This document shows, in pieces, positions 34,220-44,024 of a DNA stretch of 64,000 bases (positions are counted from its first letter, which is position 1; every line of letters starts with the position of its first letter). Source of the stretch: Cubamyces lactineus (taxonomy: Eukaryota; Basidiomycota; Agaricomycetes; Polyporales; Polyporaceae); the NCBI GenBank assembly GCA_022376465.1, contig JACDTU010000015.1, positions 558,001 to 622,000 of the forward strand, read 5' to 3'. The notes below the pieces were generated by a model. The model ran no database searches. It was not told the DNA's origin and was given only the letters and a program-made list of their open reading frames with translations. The translations under genes were made by a program, and so were the position numbers.

Positions 34220-34780
34220 GGGTTCGGTAAGAAAGTCGCGATTAATATACATCGTATATAAATCGTGTTAATAACATGTTAATAACATGTAACTTACATG
34301 GGGTCTATGGGGAACATTTTATACGATGTTTAAAAGTATGAGGGCCATTTGTGGCCGAGCGAGCCACAGAGGCATACTTACCGTTGTATTTAGAGCCAAT
34401 GACACCTATGGCACACTCCAGGCTTCGAAACTTCATCACCGGGGCAGCCGCTGCTGCAGGGCTCACTGGCATGTATCCTCTTATTGAGAGTTTCGAGGTG
34501 GGCGTCAATGGAGATGTAAGCGCCCGATACAGTGCAACGACTACTTATCATCCTCTTGCCGACCAACCAGTGCCAACAGGAGCACGAGTTTGAGATTTCC
34601 ATGCTTCTTAGCTAGTAATGCCTTCGACACCCGTACCACAATGGATCACTAGGGGGGTTTTCGAAGGCACCAAGATTCGGCGCCTAGCGAGCGCCTAAAT
34701 GTAAGAATCTGTTAATAACACGCGTTAAAAGTGTAAGTTACAAATGTAAAGAAGTCCTCGGGGATTTATTTACCGAACCC
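34220..34780. mobile_element. MITE-like element 1 (561 bp) carrying a coding fragment
   Basis: The left end GGGTTCGGTAA (34220-34230) is the exact reverse complement of the right end TTACCGAACCC (34770-34780). Both ends are bordered by TA (34218-34219 and 34781-34782), as expected for a TA target-site duplication of Tc1/mariner-type elements. Inner ends share a second inverted match: TGTAACTTACA (34288-34298) against TGTAAGTTACA (34732-34742). The motif TGTTAATAACA occurs on both sides. Ends are AT-rich while the middle is GC-richer and partly coding-like. No transposase is present, so it would be non-autonomous. Confidence 0.65.
34342..34515 (+). pseudogene. Fragment resembling a membrane transporter C-terminal region
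   Basis: One frame reads GPFVAERATEAYLPLYLEP, then RLRNFITGAAAAAGLTGMYPLIESF, without an ATG and with a stop just upstream. The small-residue helix followed by YPLIE looks like a late transmembrane helix of an MFS-type permease; this is pattern memory, not alignment. It ends at a GTAAGC, which could be an old splice donor. It lies wholly inside the inverted-repeat element, so it may be a captured exon. Confidence 0.35.
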
Positions 34781-34783
34781 TAC

Positions 34784-34793
34784 TACTATAAAG
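34784..34793 (+). promoter_or_regulatory. TATA-like box
   Basis: CTATAAAG-type box directly beside the right end of MITE-like element 1, about 235 bp upstream of the small ORF at 35026. It is the clearest TATA motif near that ORF. Confidence 0.4.
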
Positions 34794-35025
34794 CTCGGGG
34801 ACGAAAGGGCAGCACGTCGACTTGTTACGTTTCCCCACACGAAACCAACAATTCACACAATCCAGACACCCTTGTAGTCTGCCGCGCAATCAGGAAGCCC
34901 GAGCCTACAGCTAAACATCAGGTATTCGTACGGTACAACGAAACGTGAGTACTATCTTCCTACTACTGTGTCTGTAGCGATCGCCTCAACGTTAAGTGCT
35001 TCAGTGTCCACTATCAGGTTTCAGA

Positions 35026-35361
35026 ATGCCCGACTCTACGCAACCTCAACAAGCACCTCCTGCTACTCCGTCGACAGGCCATTCAAGCACCGACGAGGCA
35101 GAGGCGTTCTCCGCTGACCAGGTAGCCGAATTCATGAACAACCCGCACATGCTGCTCGGCAAGCGGTTCCTGCACTCGCCCCCTCCTGACGAGGACCAGG
35201 AGTTTAAGGGCACGTGGGAGGTGGAGTCGTATTCCACGCGGGTGCGTGAGGGACGCGTTAACCAGGAGTTTTTAGTTTTGACGGAGGACATGCACGGCGC
35301 AGTCTTGCCCATGGGCCGCGAGGAGGTCGAGTTCATGTTGACGTACTCGACTTATGCGTGA
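35026..35361 (+). CDS. Small hypothetical protein (111 aa)
   Basis: A single exon encodes 111 aa. The N-terminus is Gln/Pro/Thr-rich. A compact region follows: ADQVAEFMNNPHMLLGKRFLHSPPPDEDQEFKGTWEVESYSTR, then VNQEFLVLTEDMHGAVLPMGREEVEFMLTYS. The alternation of charged and hydrophobic residues looks like a small folded beta-rich domain, but I do not recognise it. A plausible 5' UTR intron (GTGAGT at 34945 to TTTCAG at 35023) ends just before the ATG, and a TATA box lies upstream, which supports a real transcript. It lies next to a MITE-like element, so transposon association is possible. Confidence 0.6.
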   Translation: MPDSTQPQQAPPATPSTGHSSTDEAEAFSADQVAEFMNNPHMLLGKRFLHSPPPDEDQEFKGTWEVESYSTRVREGRVNQEFLVLTEDMHGAVLPMGREEVEFMLTYSTYA

Positions 35362-35812
35362 TCGCATATATGCTCTCCCATGTTTGATGTAAACCTAATT
35401 CGGATTCCTTGGCTTTTCTCCGTCTCTCGTCATTCACTCTGTAATGGTTGGACTCGACCCTACCTCCCCTCAATGGAGCCTATCAGTACGTCTGCGCAGG
35501 GGAGACTAGGGATGGCCCGAGTTTACGAGGCATCCTGCCGGTCGATCCCACTGTGCGCCCATTTGCGACGGCTGGAATTATACGCAAGCTCCACGAAATG
35601 AATACAGGTCGGCCGACTCCTCCAAGGCGCCAGTGGTCTAAGCAGACCGTCTGAATTCTCATACAGAGGGAAATAGCTCGATATAGCATGATACGCTTGC
35701 CATCATGTACTTGTGCTGGTTCATCATCCATTCCGCCGCACCTCCAGGTAGTATGTACACTATTCCAATGACAATAAATCAAGATAAGACGGCACTTAGA
35801 GCCGTTTGTAGA
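35362..35812. other. Intergenic, tail-to-tail
   Basis: 3' ends of the small ORF (+) and the phosphotransferase gene (-). No feature recognised. Confidence 0.4.
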
Positions 35813-37360
35813 TCACAACTTCGCTTTCGCTCCGGCTCCAGCGACGCCGGCTTCCACCAAAGTGTTGTATGCCAAATGACCCATAAGCGGGAACCCTTGA
35901 ACATACAGATGCGCTCTCTCAGAGCTCGCTTGCCGTCGGGCGTAACGTGCTGCGATACCCTGCATAATGACCGCGCTCTGTCCGATGCCAGCGCCGCGTC
36001 AGTAGCGTGTCATGAAGCGTTACGGGAAGAGAAAGCGCACCCGGAACAGCATCCAACTCCTCGCGAAGACCATCTCTGGGATGGGATACGGTTGCTGGGT
36101 GACGCGGCAGTAATCGCGCTCGAGGTCTTCGAGTGCTATAGGCGCCTCTGCATCGTTGTCCTTGAACGCGGTTGACAGCGTCACACCTTCGGGGAATGTG
36201 GACTTCGATATCGCCCACGGCTGGGTCAGGTTCGCCAAGTCCGCCAGCTATCCGGCGTAACGGTCAGTAGTGAGCGCCTATATGCTCGTTGCGCGATGAA
36301 GGGACGCGCACGCACTGGACTTCCGAGCGTACAAAGCTCCCAGTCGAGGATACCGATAACACGGTTCTCGGTGGGGTGGAAGACGAGGTTGTCGAGTTTG
36401 TAGTCCCCGTGAACGACCCGCAGGCCGGTCTTGCGCTCGTCAGGCAGGTTCGCCTTGTACCACGCGATCATCTCGTCGAACCGCGGGATAGGCCCCGTCG
36501 GCTTTCCGGACTCGACGTCGACGGCCTCTGCTTGCGCCTGCGAGACTCGCGAGAGCGATTTGATTTGGCGAGGGAAGTAGGGTGTATTTGGGGCGAAGCT
36601 GGACAGCCCGATCTCGCTCGGGTTGAGTAGCGCAAGCTTGCCTAGCACGCGTACCGCATCCAGCCAGCTGTTCCGCAACCCAATTGGATGAGACGAGATT
36701 GAGGGGGAGGGGCGGTGCTACTTACCACTCTCGCCGAGTCTGCGGAGACACCTCCGGCATACGTGGGTCGGTGAATATCCGGCCGTCCAGGAACTCCATG
36801 ATATAGAAAGGCGTTCCGATGACATTGTTGTCTTCGCATAGGATGATGGGTGCGGGGATAGGGATTCTCTTGTCCGCAGGCGTAGAAGGCTTCGTGTTAT
36901 GTGTGTGTAGCGCGCGGAGCATGGTGTACTCGCGCTCGACCTGGTGCGCGGTCTTGGACAGAAGCTGACCTGCAGGCTTCTTTCGCAAGACAAAGCGCGT
37001 CGAGCTGCACGACCCAGCTTCAGGTGCATGTCCGCGTTCTTACGTATGGATGGGCTGCACGCACCTCGCATCCGTCAAGAAGTATGTGGGGTTAGACTAC
37101 ACAGCGGACGCGCTTCAGTCAATCACACGATACACGAACCAGCACGCCGTGTACACGGATATTACGGACCTGTCCAAACTGCCGCGACATCCATTAACGT
37201 CTTCCGACCCCTGAGCACGATGCAGACGAACCTTGAACTGCTTAATGTCTACGGGCGCCTTCACGGCGGGGACATTCGCTGCGAGGTACGCGTTGAGCTT
37301 GTCCGCGTCGATGTTCGCCCGCACCTCGCCGTACTCTCCACCTATCTTTGAGGCCGACAT
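35813..37360 (-). CDS. Aminoglycoside phosphotransferase-fold protein (ACAD10/11 N-terminal type)
   Basis: Seven exons (37360-37232, 37178-37170, 37096-37065, 37004-36726, 36667-36316, 36247-36042, 35975-35813) encode 389 aa. The N-lobe shows [16 protein letters not shown] (nucleotide-binding turn), [12 protein letters not shown] (the Lys strand) and [10 protein letters not shown] (helix-C Glu). The C-lobe has the catalytic [14 protein letters not shown] and metal-binding [17 protein letters not shown]. The [19 protein letters not shown] ending is typical of this subgroup. In animals the domain is fused to an acyl-CoA dehydrogenase (ACAD10/11), where it phosphorylates 4-hydroxyacyl-CoA; in this gene it stands alone, so a similar small-molecule or acyl-CoA kinase role is inferred. 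FGQ is encoded by a 9-nt exon. Upstream stretches lack a clear targeting signal. Confidence 0.9.
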
Positions 37361-38902
37361 AGTGGCAAGGGGCAAGTTGTGGAGAAGCGGGGTCGTCGTG
37401 GTCGGGGGAGAGGACGGCCCACCCGGCCGGGGACTGTGGCTGCCGGTCTTGGTCGTCGGCTGTTTCGCGCAGCGCCGAGCGGTTGTGGACTTCACATGAT
37501 ATCTTCGTCATGCACCAAGGACCCTTCAAGTTTCAGCAACGTGGACAACTGCCTTGACTCGCCTCCCAGTCTCTCTCCTACGAACCCAGGCCCGCGAGTG
37601 TATAATCAATGCACATTTAGACATTTAGGGCCCTTGGATACTAACCGGCGCTGCCGTCCAAGGTCAGGGTTAGGCCCTTTATGCTCCCAACTATCGAAGT
37701 GGAAAAGAGCTGATCCTCGAGTTCAAATAGGTCCTCAGTCTATGTCATCTTTTATTTTCTCTCGGTCCATACATCTAGAACCGGGTGCTCGAGGTAATAC
37801 ACCCCTTACGCGCTGAATACCCTCTCCTCTTACATGCTTGCTTCAACGATATCAAGGGCCCATGTTGCAAATACGGACCTCGTGAACCCTCAACAGTCAA
37901 AGGGAAAACCCGCATCGGGGAGACCATTGCGTCTCGATACCCAGGTTGTCGTATGGTGGGACGAAGTCGCGCGTGCTACTGTACTTAAGCCATCAGACCA
38001 TTCCTTACGTCTTTCTTCACGACGGAGCCTGTGTTGTCATGCTCACAAGATAGGTGATTGTATAACGGACGCGTTTTCTCGCGTCCTTCTCCCCTTCTCA
38101 TTCAATACGTTCAATGCCTCTACGGCCTGCGTCGTGCACAACGGGAGGAAAATGGTAATGCCATCATTTACCTGTATATTGGATATTTCGCTGATTGGTC
38201 TGATGACGTCCCAAGGCAGCAGGGAGCTAGACGAGCCGTTCGCCTACTTCCAAGTTATCAGTAGCCTTTCCGGTCACGCTTTGATCACGGTTGACATGTT
38301 AGGTGAGGCTTGGCCAGGATGCGCCCTTCGTAGCGAGTATGCATGGGTCCGCGGGTGCTGCAGAACCTGTACTGACTGATGAACAGTTCCGCAACTTCGT
38401 CCGCGGATCTAGAGCCTAGAAGGACGCGAGATGTTCGACCCACAGCTGACAGACCCCCGCATAGTCTGCACGAGAACCGCCCAGGCCGGCCTTTTGGGAA
38501 CGGAGCTAGAGGGCCTCGTTCTGCGATTATTGGCGCATTCTGCTGGGGCAGCAGCGGAGGGCGGATGAGCGAAGGTTCAGTACGGCATGACGGATACGGT
38601 AGGAGTTAGAACGGTACATACACTTCGTAGCACCTTTCCTAGCAGGTTCATCGAGCATTGGACCGCGGTAGTCGTCCCAGTCCTATGCACACTTGTACTG
38701 TTGATGGATCGTAGCCTGAGCGACTGCGCGCGGGCCGTGGTGGCATTGATAGCATTCGCTGGTGATTACTGGCATGTGGACATGAGTCTACACTTGATAG
38801 CGCGTGCTAGCTCAGGTCGGCTTAAGTGCATCTCGAGACTATATCACGGGGTTTCTACAGCCAAGAGGGTTAGTACAGGCCGTCGTGTTGCGTGCATATA
38901 TA
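37361..38902. other. Gene-poor 1.5 kb
   Basis: Upstream of the phosphotransferase gene. Many short ORFs but no domain, splice pattern or RNA gene. It ends at MITE-like element 2. Confidence 0.35.
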
Positions 38903-39331
38903 AGATTGACCCAGCGCACAATTGACCACATCACGTGACTAGACCCTGTCACGCTTACACCTCTGTGAGGGGGGAAAAACTGAACAAAAACTATGTCCTC
39001 TCTGTAGACGGCACGTATGCAGGAAGTAAAACCATCAAGTTGGATTATACGCTGTACCTACAATCTGATGGTTTTAGATTTCTCGAAAAGCCCTTCTAGC
39101 AGGATGACATAGCGTTCCAAGACTGGAGTGGACGGGCGTCTAGCCACCATGGCTTTATTTCTGGCAGTTACGCACACAGGCGCTTGTTGCGTGGACGCAG
39201 TACAGCGAAATTGGCTGTCGGCGTTTAGTCTTACTTATCACACAATAATCCGTTTTTAGTACTGCTTGACGCCTTGTTCACGTGATGGTAACGCTGTGAC
39301 CATAGTGGTCAGAAGTGAGCTGGGTCAATCT
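38903..39331. mobile_element. MITE-like element 2 (429 bp)
   Basis: The left end AGATTGACCCAGC continues as CACAATTGACCACATCACGTGA. Read on the opposite strand, the right end gives AGATTGACCCAGC, a mismatch, CACTTCTGACCAC, an 18-base insertion, then ATCACGTGA. The first 27 bases match at 23 positions, and a further 9 match after the gap. TA borders both ends (38901-38902, 39332-39333). There is no transposase ORF. An internal inverted repeat AAAACCATCA/TGATGGTTTT (near 39028 and 39066) could fold. Ends differ from element 1, so it is another family. Confidence 0.75.
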
Positions 39332-40666
39332 TAGAGGTAGCGATTGAGGAAGCGCCCATTCTCGAACGCCACAATTTACAAAGTACCATCATTGGCGTCT
39401 TCAGCTTCTTGGAGTGGGCTTCCGCAACGGGTGACAAGCAGCATCTGCACGATCCTTTACCGCAAAAGGTTCGGAAATACCGTGTCATGGCTTCAGAAGT
39501 TGTTACTCACTGATCTTCATGATATATCACTGCCAGGCAAGACGGCGGCGTATCTGGCAGCGCGACTCCGGGCGATCCGATCTATACCGAGCTCATCGCG
39601 ACCACCTGCCCTGTTGTTCGCCGGGAGTGCCGCTACAATCCCTGCTCTGAATAGCCAGACGCGATACCCAACTTGGGTACTCTACCTAACCAAACTGTCT
39701 GCGTTCTCCTCGTCCGACATACCAGGGGTGACAGATTCAACAAGCAGCATGTCCAGTGCGCCAACTCCAGCCCAGCAGCCGCTTGTCATGCAAATTATCG
39801 TTCGGCGGGACTTGCTCGACGTTCGTCAGCGCCAGCTAATGTGGTCATAACCTATCGCTTACGTGACTTCGCATGCATCTGCTCGCGTACGCATCAGGTA
39901 GGCTGAAGGCTGGGGCGTAGGCCCCCTCATGGCCCAGGTTGCCCATGCTACTTCCGCTGTAAGTTTTGACTACGAGCACTAACCGCGAGCGTACAATTGA
40001 AGTGAGATGACTAGGTCCTCCATGAGACGCGGGAACGTCAAGATACGCAAGCATATCTAGAGGGACTTAAGAACATGCGTAAGGTTAGTGGGTGTATGCG
40101 CACTCGGGGTGCCAATCCTGACTCAATGTGCCCCCACAGGTCGTAATACAGGTGCGTACATCACAGACGTGTCAATCACATGGGCATTGCCGTGGATCAT
40201 TACTGATCCACGAGACAGACAAACGACCAGGCAAGCATTGAACGTCTCGCAGGCCTTCTGTCGACGATGGACCCTCCCGTCCCGCACCATCTCTGGATCG
40301 AACAGCCCGAAAACGTTCCGACGTGCCTCGCTCTTGCGCCGAACCGGCGAGAGTCCAGGATCAAGAAGGCACTCGACAAGACAGGGTGTCGACTGTGGAA
40401 GGGCTAGCTTTCTGCGGATTGGTGCCGTAGAGGCCGTCACGGAACCTACTTACCGACCTTGCCAGCCACGCCGCAATGCCTTCGGAGTCTCGTAGAGGTA
40501 CTCAGCATAGCATTCGTTCAGAGAAAGCGCAGAACGGCACATCCAGATTTGTATTAATACAACACCGATTACAACAACTCGAATGGGCTTGAGCTTCATG
40601 CGGGTAGTGACACGACAATGGGGGGAGCGGTGCGCACGACGAATATCGGGCGCACTAGCATGGCGA
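39332..40666. other. Gene-poor 1.3 kb
   Basis: Downstream of HUB1. Overlapping ORFs at 40.1-40.5 kb on both strands have no recognised domain. Nothing else could be supported. Confidence 0.35.
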
Positions 40667-41159
40667 CTAATACATCTCAAGACTCATCCCGTCATGGATC
40701 TCGTAGTCGGCGAGCGTGATGTGGTCCTTGTAGATCGTGTACCTGTGCGCGTTGATTCGTGTCAGAGTAACAGCACGGCACGCACACAGAACTGTGTCAG
40801 AATACGGCAGGTCTAGGAGACGTACCATTTCTTGAGCTGGATCTTTGTGTGGTCGGTACCAGTTTGAGCGGCGATGAGCCGCTTGAGGTCACCGACGGTG
40901 TCGTCTGGGCTGCACTTAACGCGAACTGCAGGGCGAGATGCACATATTAGTACGTGCAGGGGTGCATACTTGGAGAAAGCGCACCTTTGCGCCCCAGACG
41001 GTCGTTAGCAATCACCTACGAATGTGGCGTTAAGGTAGAGCAGTCAGGCGGAGGCGGATGCGCGCAGTAGGTGTATTTGGGTGGGCACATGGTAAGGGTA
41101 TCTCGTCAGCCATGTGTCTGCACTAATCAGAGAGTTGTACTCACTTCGATGAGAGGCAT
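40667..41159 (-). CDS. HUB1: Ubiquitin-like splicing modifier Hub1/UBL5
   Basis: Four small exons (41159-41145, 41015-40985, 40925-40826, 40742-40667; 15, 31, 100 and 76 nt) encode exactly 73 aa, the conserved Hub1 length. The protein runs [63 protein letters not shown] and ends in MSLEMY. The C-terminus lacks the Gly-Gly of ubiquitin and has the Tyr typical of Hub1. Hub1 binds Snu66 non-covalently and tunes the tri-snRNP so that weak 5' splice sites are used. The small exons would escape simple ORF searches. Confidence 0.97.
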
Positions 41160-41491
41160 GATGTCCCGGAATGAACACGGACGAAAGCTAAGAGAGGAGA
41201 TGAGGGTTCGAAGTCAAGATCCTCCACATCGCGGACCGGAGGTTAATGTGCAAGCGCTCGTAGGTCCTTGACCAAAAAGGAAACTCGGAGAGAAAGTTCT
41301 GGGTGCGTTCGCCCTCCACATACCAGGTCCAGATGACAGTGAGTATCTTCGAATAGACAGAAACGAGAAAGTTACTCGGGAACTATTACGAAGGGTGAAA
41401 GTGTAGGTTACTGTACTGAGGATTGTATAAAGCGTCAGTACTTCTGGAAGTGGCCCCTGCGTGTAAGGCTGTGAGGAGTAAAAGCAACACA
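41160..41491. other. Intergenic, HUB1 upstream region
   Basis: Contains the HUB1 promoter and the 5' flank of tRNA-Thr. No other element seen. Confidence 0.4.
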
Positions 41492-41580
41492 GCCCGCTTA
41501 GCTCAGTGGTAGAGCGCATCACTTGTACCGGCTTTGTTCGGGTGATGATGAGGTCAGTCGTTCAATCCGGCTAGTGGGCA
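41492..41580 (+). tRNA. trnT-TGT: tRNA-Thr (anticodon TGT) with a 17-nt intron
   Basis: The acceptor stem GCCCGCT pairs with AGTGGGC (one G-U), with discriminator A at 41580. The D arm is GCTC-AGTGGTA-GAGC. Anticodon stem CATCA/TGATG encloses loop CTTGTAA with anticodon TGT at 41524-41526. The intron (41528-41544) sits one base 3' of the anticodon, the canonical position. The variable loop AGGTC is regular, and the T arm AGTCG-TTCAATC-CGGCT is complete apart from one T-G pair. A-box and B-box promoters are inside the gene. It reads ACA codons. Confidence 0.95.
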
Positions 41581-41583
41581 ACC

Positions 41584-41588
41584 TTTTT
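41584..41588 (+). terminator. RNA polymerase III terminator
   Basis: Run of five T three bases after the tRNA-Thr 3' end. Confidence 0.85.
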
Positions 41589-42168
41589 CACACACACTCT
41601 CTTAAACTCCGCGTCCGTTTGTGGATATCGGACCTTTGACCGCTACCTGCGGCTTCTTACGTGCACTTCTTGCTGTTCCTACCCCCAGCCTAGGATAGTG
41701 ACGGCTGACGCTATATGCTGTACGTCTGGCGTGGTTCGTCGCTTTTCATAACAATGTGTGCACCAACAAGTCTTAGCCGGCGTTCTATTTATGGAATCAA
41801 TGGCTATCGAGGCGCGAGGGGAGGGTGGGACGGGGGCAACGGGTGGGTCTCATAATGGAGCCATTCAAGTTCTCTTGATCAGTTATACGAGTCAATTCAA
41901 CTTTCTTCATCTTCTACTATGCGCGCATGTGCGGCGCTCGTGCAACGTGCGCACACACTTATTCTCATGCATGCGGCGATCTCTGACACCCTCTTATAAC
42001 GTTCGGTGCGCATATATCCAATCGATGTTATCTGACCGTGACTCTCACTCATTGGACTCAAAGACTATCAGCTCGTGTACAGTTCACCATCCGGGATAGA
42101 TCGATGCTAGAAACTCCTTCTGACATTACCGTAAGCTCTTGTCAGTCTGCTGCGTAACATTTCGCCAG
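41589..42168. other. Intergenic
   Basis: Between the tRNA and the leucine-rich orphan gene. A GTAAGC donor-like site at 42131 and an acceptor at 42167 may mark an intron of that gene. I could not find an in-frame first exon. Confidence 0.35.
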
Positions 42169-43084
42169 GTGTATGCCTCCTGTACGAGCTCGTCAAATAT
42201 GGCATGGAGACCACCTCCGGCTTCGCAGACTCACGCGGCTTCGACCTGTCGGTCAAGCAAATCATCAGAGTAGTTTCTCCGATATCAAAGGCGCAGTCGC
42301 TGAACCTTGCAAGGAGCCCACGGTTGCACACGAGCAATATCTTGAGTCTCACGGCAGCTTTTCCCAACATTACGCGTATCAATGCCATAGAGTGTCCTGC
42401 TGTCAAGGCGGAAGACTCATTGGGACGCATACAGGATGACCCGCTGGCATTCAGTAAATTAGAGGCAATTGTGCATCCCGCTTTCTTGATCAATGACAAA
42501 CCATTCACCACCATTGCTTTCACCACCATCTGCGCTTCCAGCGAGGGCCTCCATGGCGTATGTCTGCCCCTGTTTACCCCAAGTCAATTCCTAGGAGGGG
42601 GCCAGAGGAGCCCCGCGTTGGCTAGGCCAGAGCATACCAATACGAGGACTCTGATCAAATATACGAGGATATCCTCAGTCGTAGCGGATCTGCTGCCTTC
42701 ACTCGGATGCAACATGATTTCAGTCAACATGCAGGTACCAAGTCTATTGTGACTGCCAGTTCTCTGCAGCCGCTAGTGCTCCCGGCGAAAAGCTCAACCG
42801 GCGTGTTATATTATAGCATCGGTCCCGGAGCCTCTGAATGCGTTGGTATCGATGGACCGACGGGTGGTTGCGCCTTCTTCCTCAACTGGTATCCCATCTT
42901 GAAGAAGAAGGGCTGGGCTTTCATTCGTCACGGTCCCGCAAGCGTTGATCCGCTGGCTGCTACTGTTTTGATGGGCCAGGGATATTTGCAGGAGCTTTCT
43001 AAAGCAAAGATGCTGCCCCCAGGACACATCTACGATCTCGGCGGGCACAGGAAGGTCCTTACCGTCGAAGGACCTTGGGCTTGA
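42169..43084 (+). CDS. Hypothetical leucine-rich protein, F-box/ARM-like (5' end unresolved)
   Basis: The frame opens behind an acceptor at 42168 and passes an ATG at 42204. The first part alternates leucines in a repeat-like manner (KAQSLNLARSPRLHTSNILSLTAAFPNITRINAIECPAV, then FSKLEAIVHPAFL), as in leucine-rich repeats of fungal F-box-type proteins. An intron lies between about 42559 (GTATGT) and 42620-42640; the exact acceptor is unclear. The second part runs from DSDQIYEDILSRSG through YYSIGPGASECVGIDGPTGGCAFFLNWYPILKKKGW to the stop at 43084. No catalytic motif is visible and I cannot name the family. Gene reality is likely because two exons keep protein-like composition; function is unknown. 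Confidence 0.55.
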
Positions 43085-44024
43085 ATTGGACTCTACGAGT
43101 ACTCTACGCTCTATTCTCACAAAGCAAGTGAAGGCGCCCCTTTTATGCCTTTGCTACGAGAAGAGGACGCCCCGCCCGCATTTACCCGACCATCCGGCCA
43201 AAATGAGACCTATGACAACGGAAGCTCTTACTATGAAGAACCTAGCGGAATCAATGGCTATATGCGACGTATGTTGGCGACGGCGCGCTTGCCTGAACTG
43301 GCCCATGCTGTTTAAGCTGTTTGAGGTTCAAGAATTAAAATTGGCTCCCTGATCACGATATGTATTTTGTTGCCCTCCATCCGCCTGAAGTACTGTGCGT
43401 GAGACAGAATATACTGTATCTCACTCACCTACACTTGCCTTGTTTCTCGAAGTTGCCTGGGCCGCCCTGTACAGTACCAGTACAGTTGAGTTGGTGGCGG
43501 TGTGATCATATCAACATTGTTGTGATGTATAAATCGGGCGAGGGGCTTGAGGTAGCCATGCACGCAGCATACCCCCCTGGGCCCTCTTGTATGCTCTTTC
43601 GCGCCCTCAGTTCCGACAGTACTGCATGAGTAATAATTTTCGATTCTTCCTTGGATACATATATGCACTATATATGCGCACTAAATGGACGAATAAGCGT
43701 GTGATGTCAGTGCGGGGTGAGGTAGGCGGTGCCACGTGAGGCCCGGGGTCCCAGTGCCCCGCCTGATTTTTTGTTTCGGAGTCCTCAACGCATCTTGCCT
43801 CCCGTCTTCCACCTGGACAGACAACAACCGGATTGCTGACCACCAGCATCCGATTTCTCGAGCTTTTAGACCCTACTCGCGACCTTTCGTTCGCCTGCAG
43901 GCAGGTCATCTTTCACGACCGACCTTCACGCGACGCCCACTCCAATTATCAATCAAACCGATATCGCTCCAATTCGTAAGTCTTTCTCCTCGCGACCTCG
44001 TTTCTCGCTCATCGTTATCGCAGA
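43085..44024. other. Intergenic, eIF4G upstream region
   Basis: Includes AT-rich ATATATGC repeats near 43655-43680. A probable eIF4G 5' UTR intron (GTAAGT at 43977 to CGCAG at 44023) ends one base before the start codon. Confidence 0.5.

Noticed and set aside
34216..34224. GTTAGGGTT at the left end of MITE-like element 1, telomere-like
   Set aside because: One copy only and better explained as part of the terminal inverted repeat.
39344..39850. 168-codon plus-strand frame just right of MITE-like element 2
   Set aside because: No ATG at its start, low-complexity Ser/Ala composition, no domain.
40123..40680. Minus-strand frames downstream of HUB1
   Set aside because: Two short frames could look like exons, but no donor-acceptor pair joins them and I recognise no domain.
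41528..41541. Alternative 14-nt tRNA intron using the first TGATG
   Set aside because: It would leave an 8-base variable loop and a non-standard anticodon loop; the 17-nt solution is canonical.
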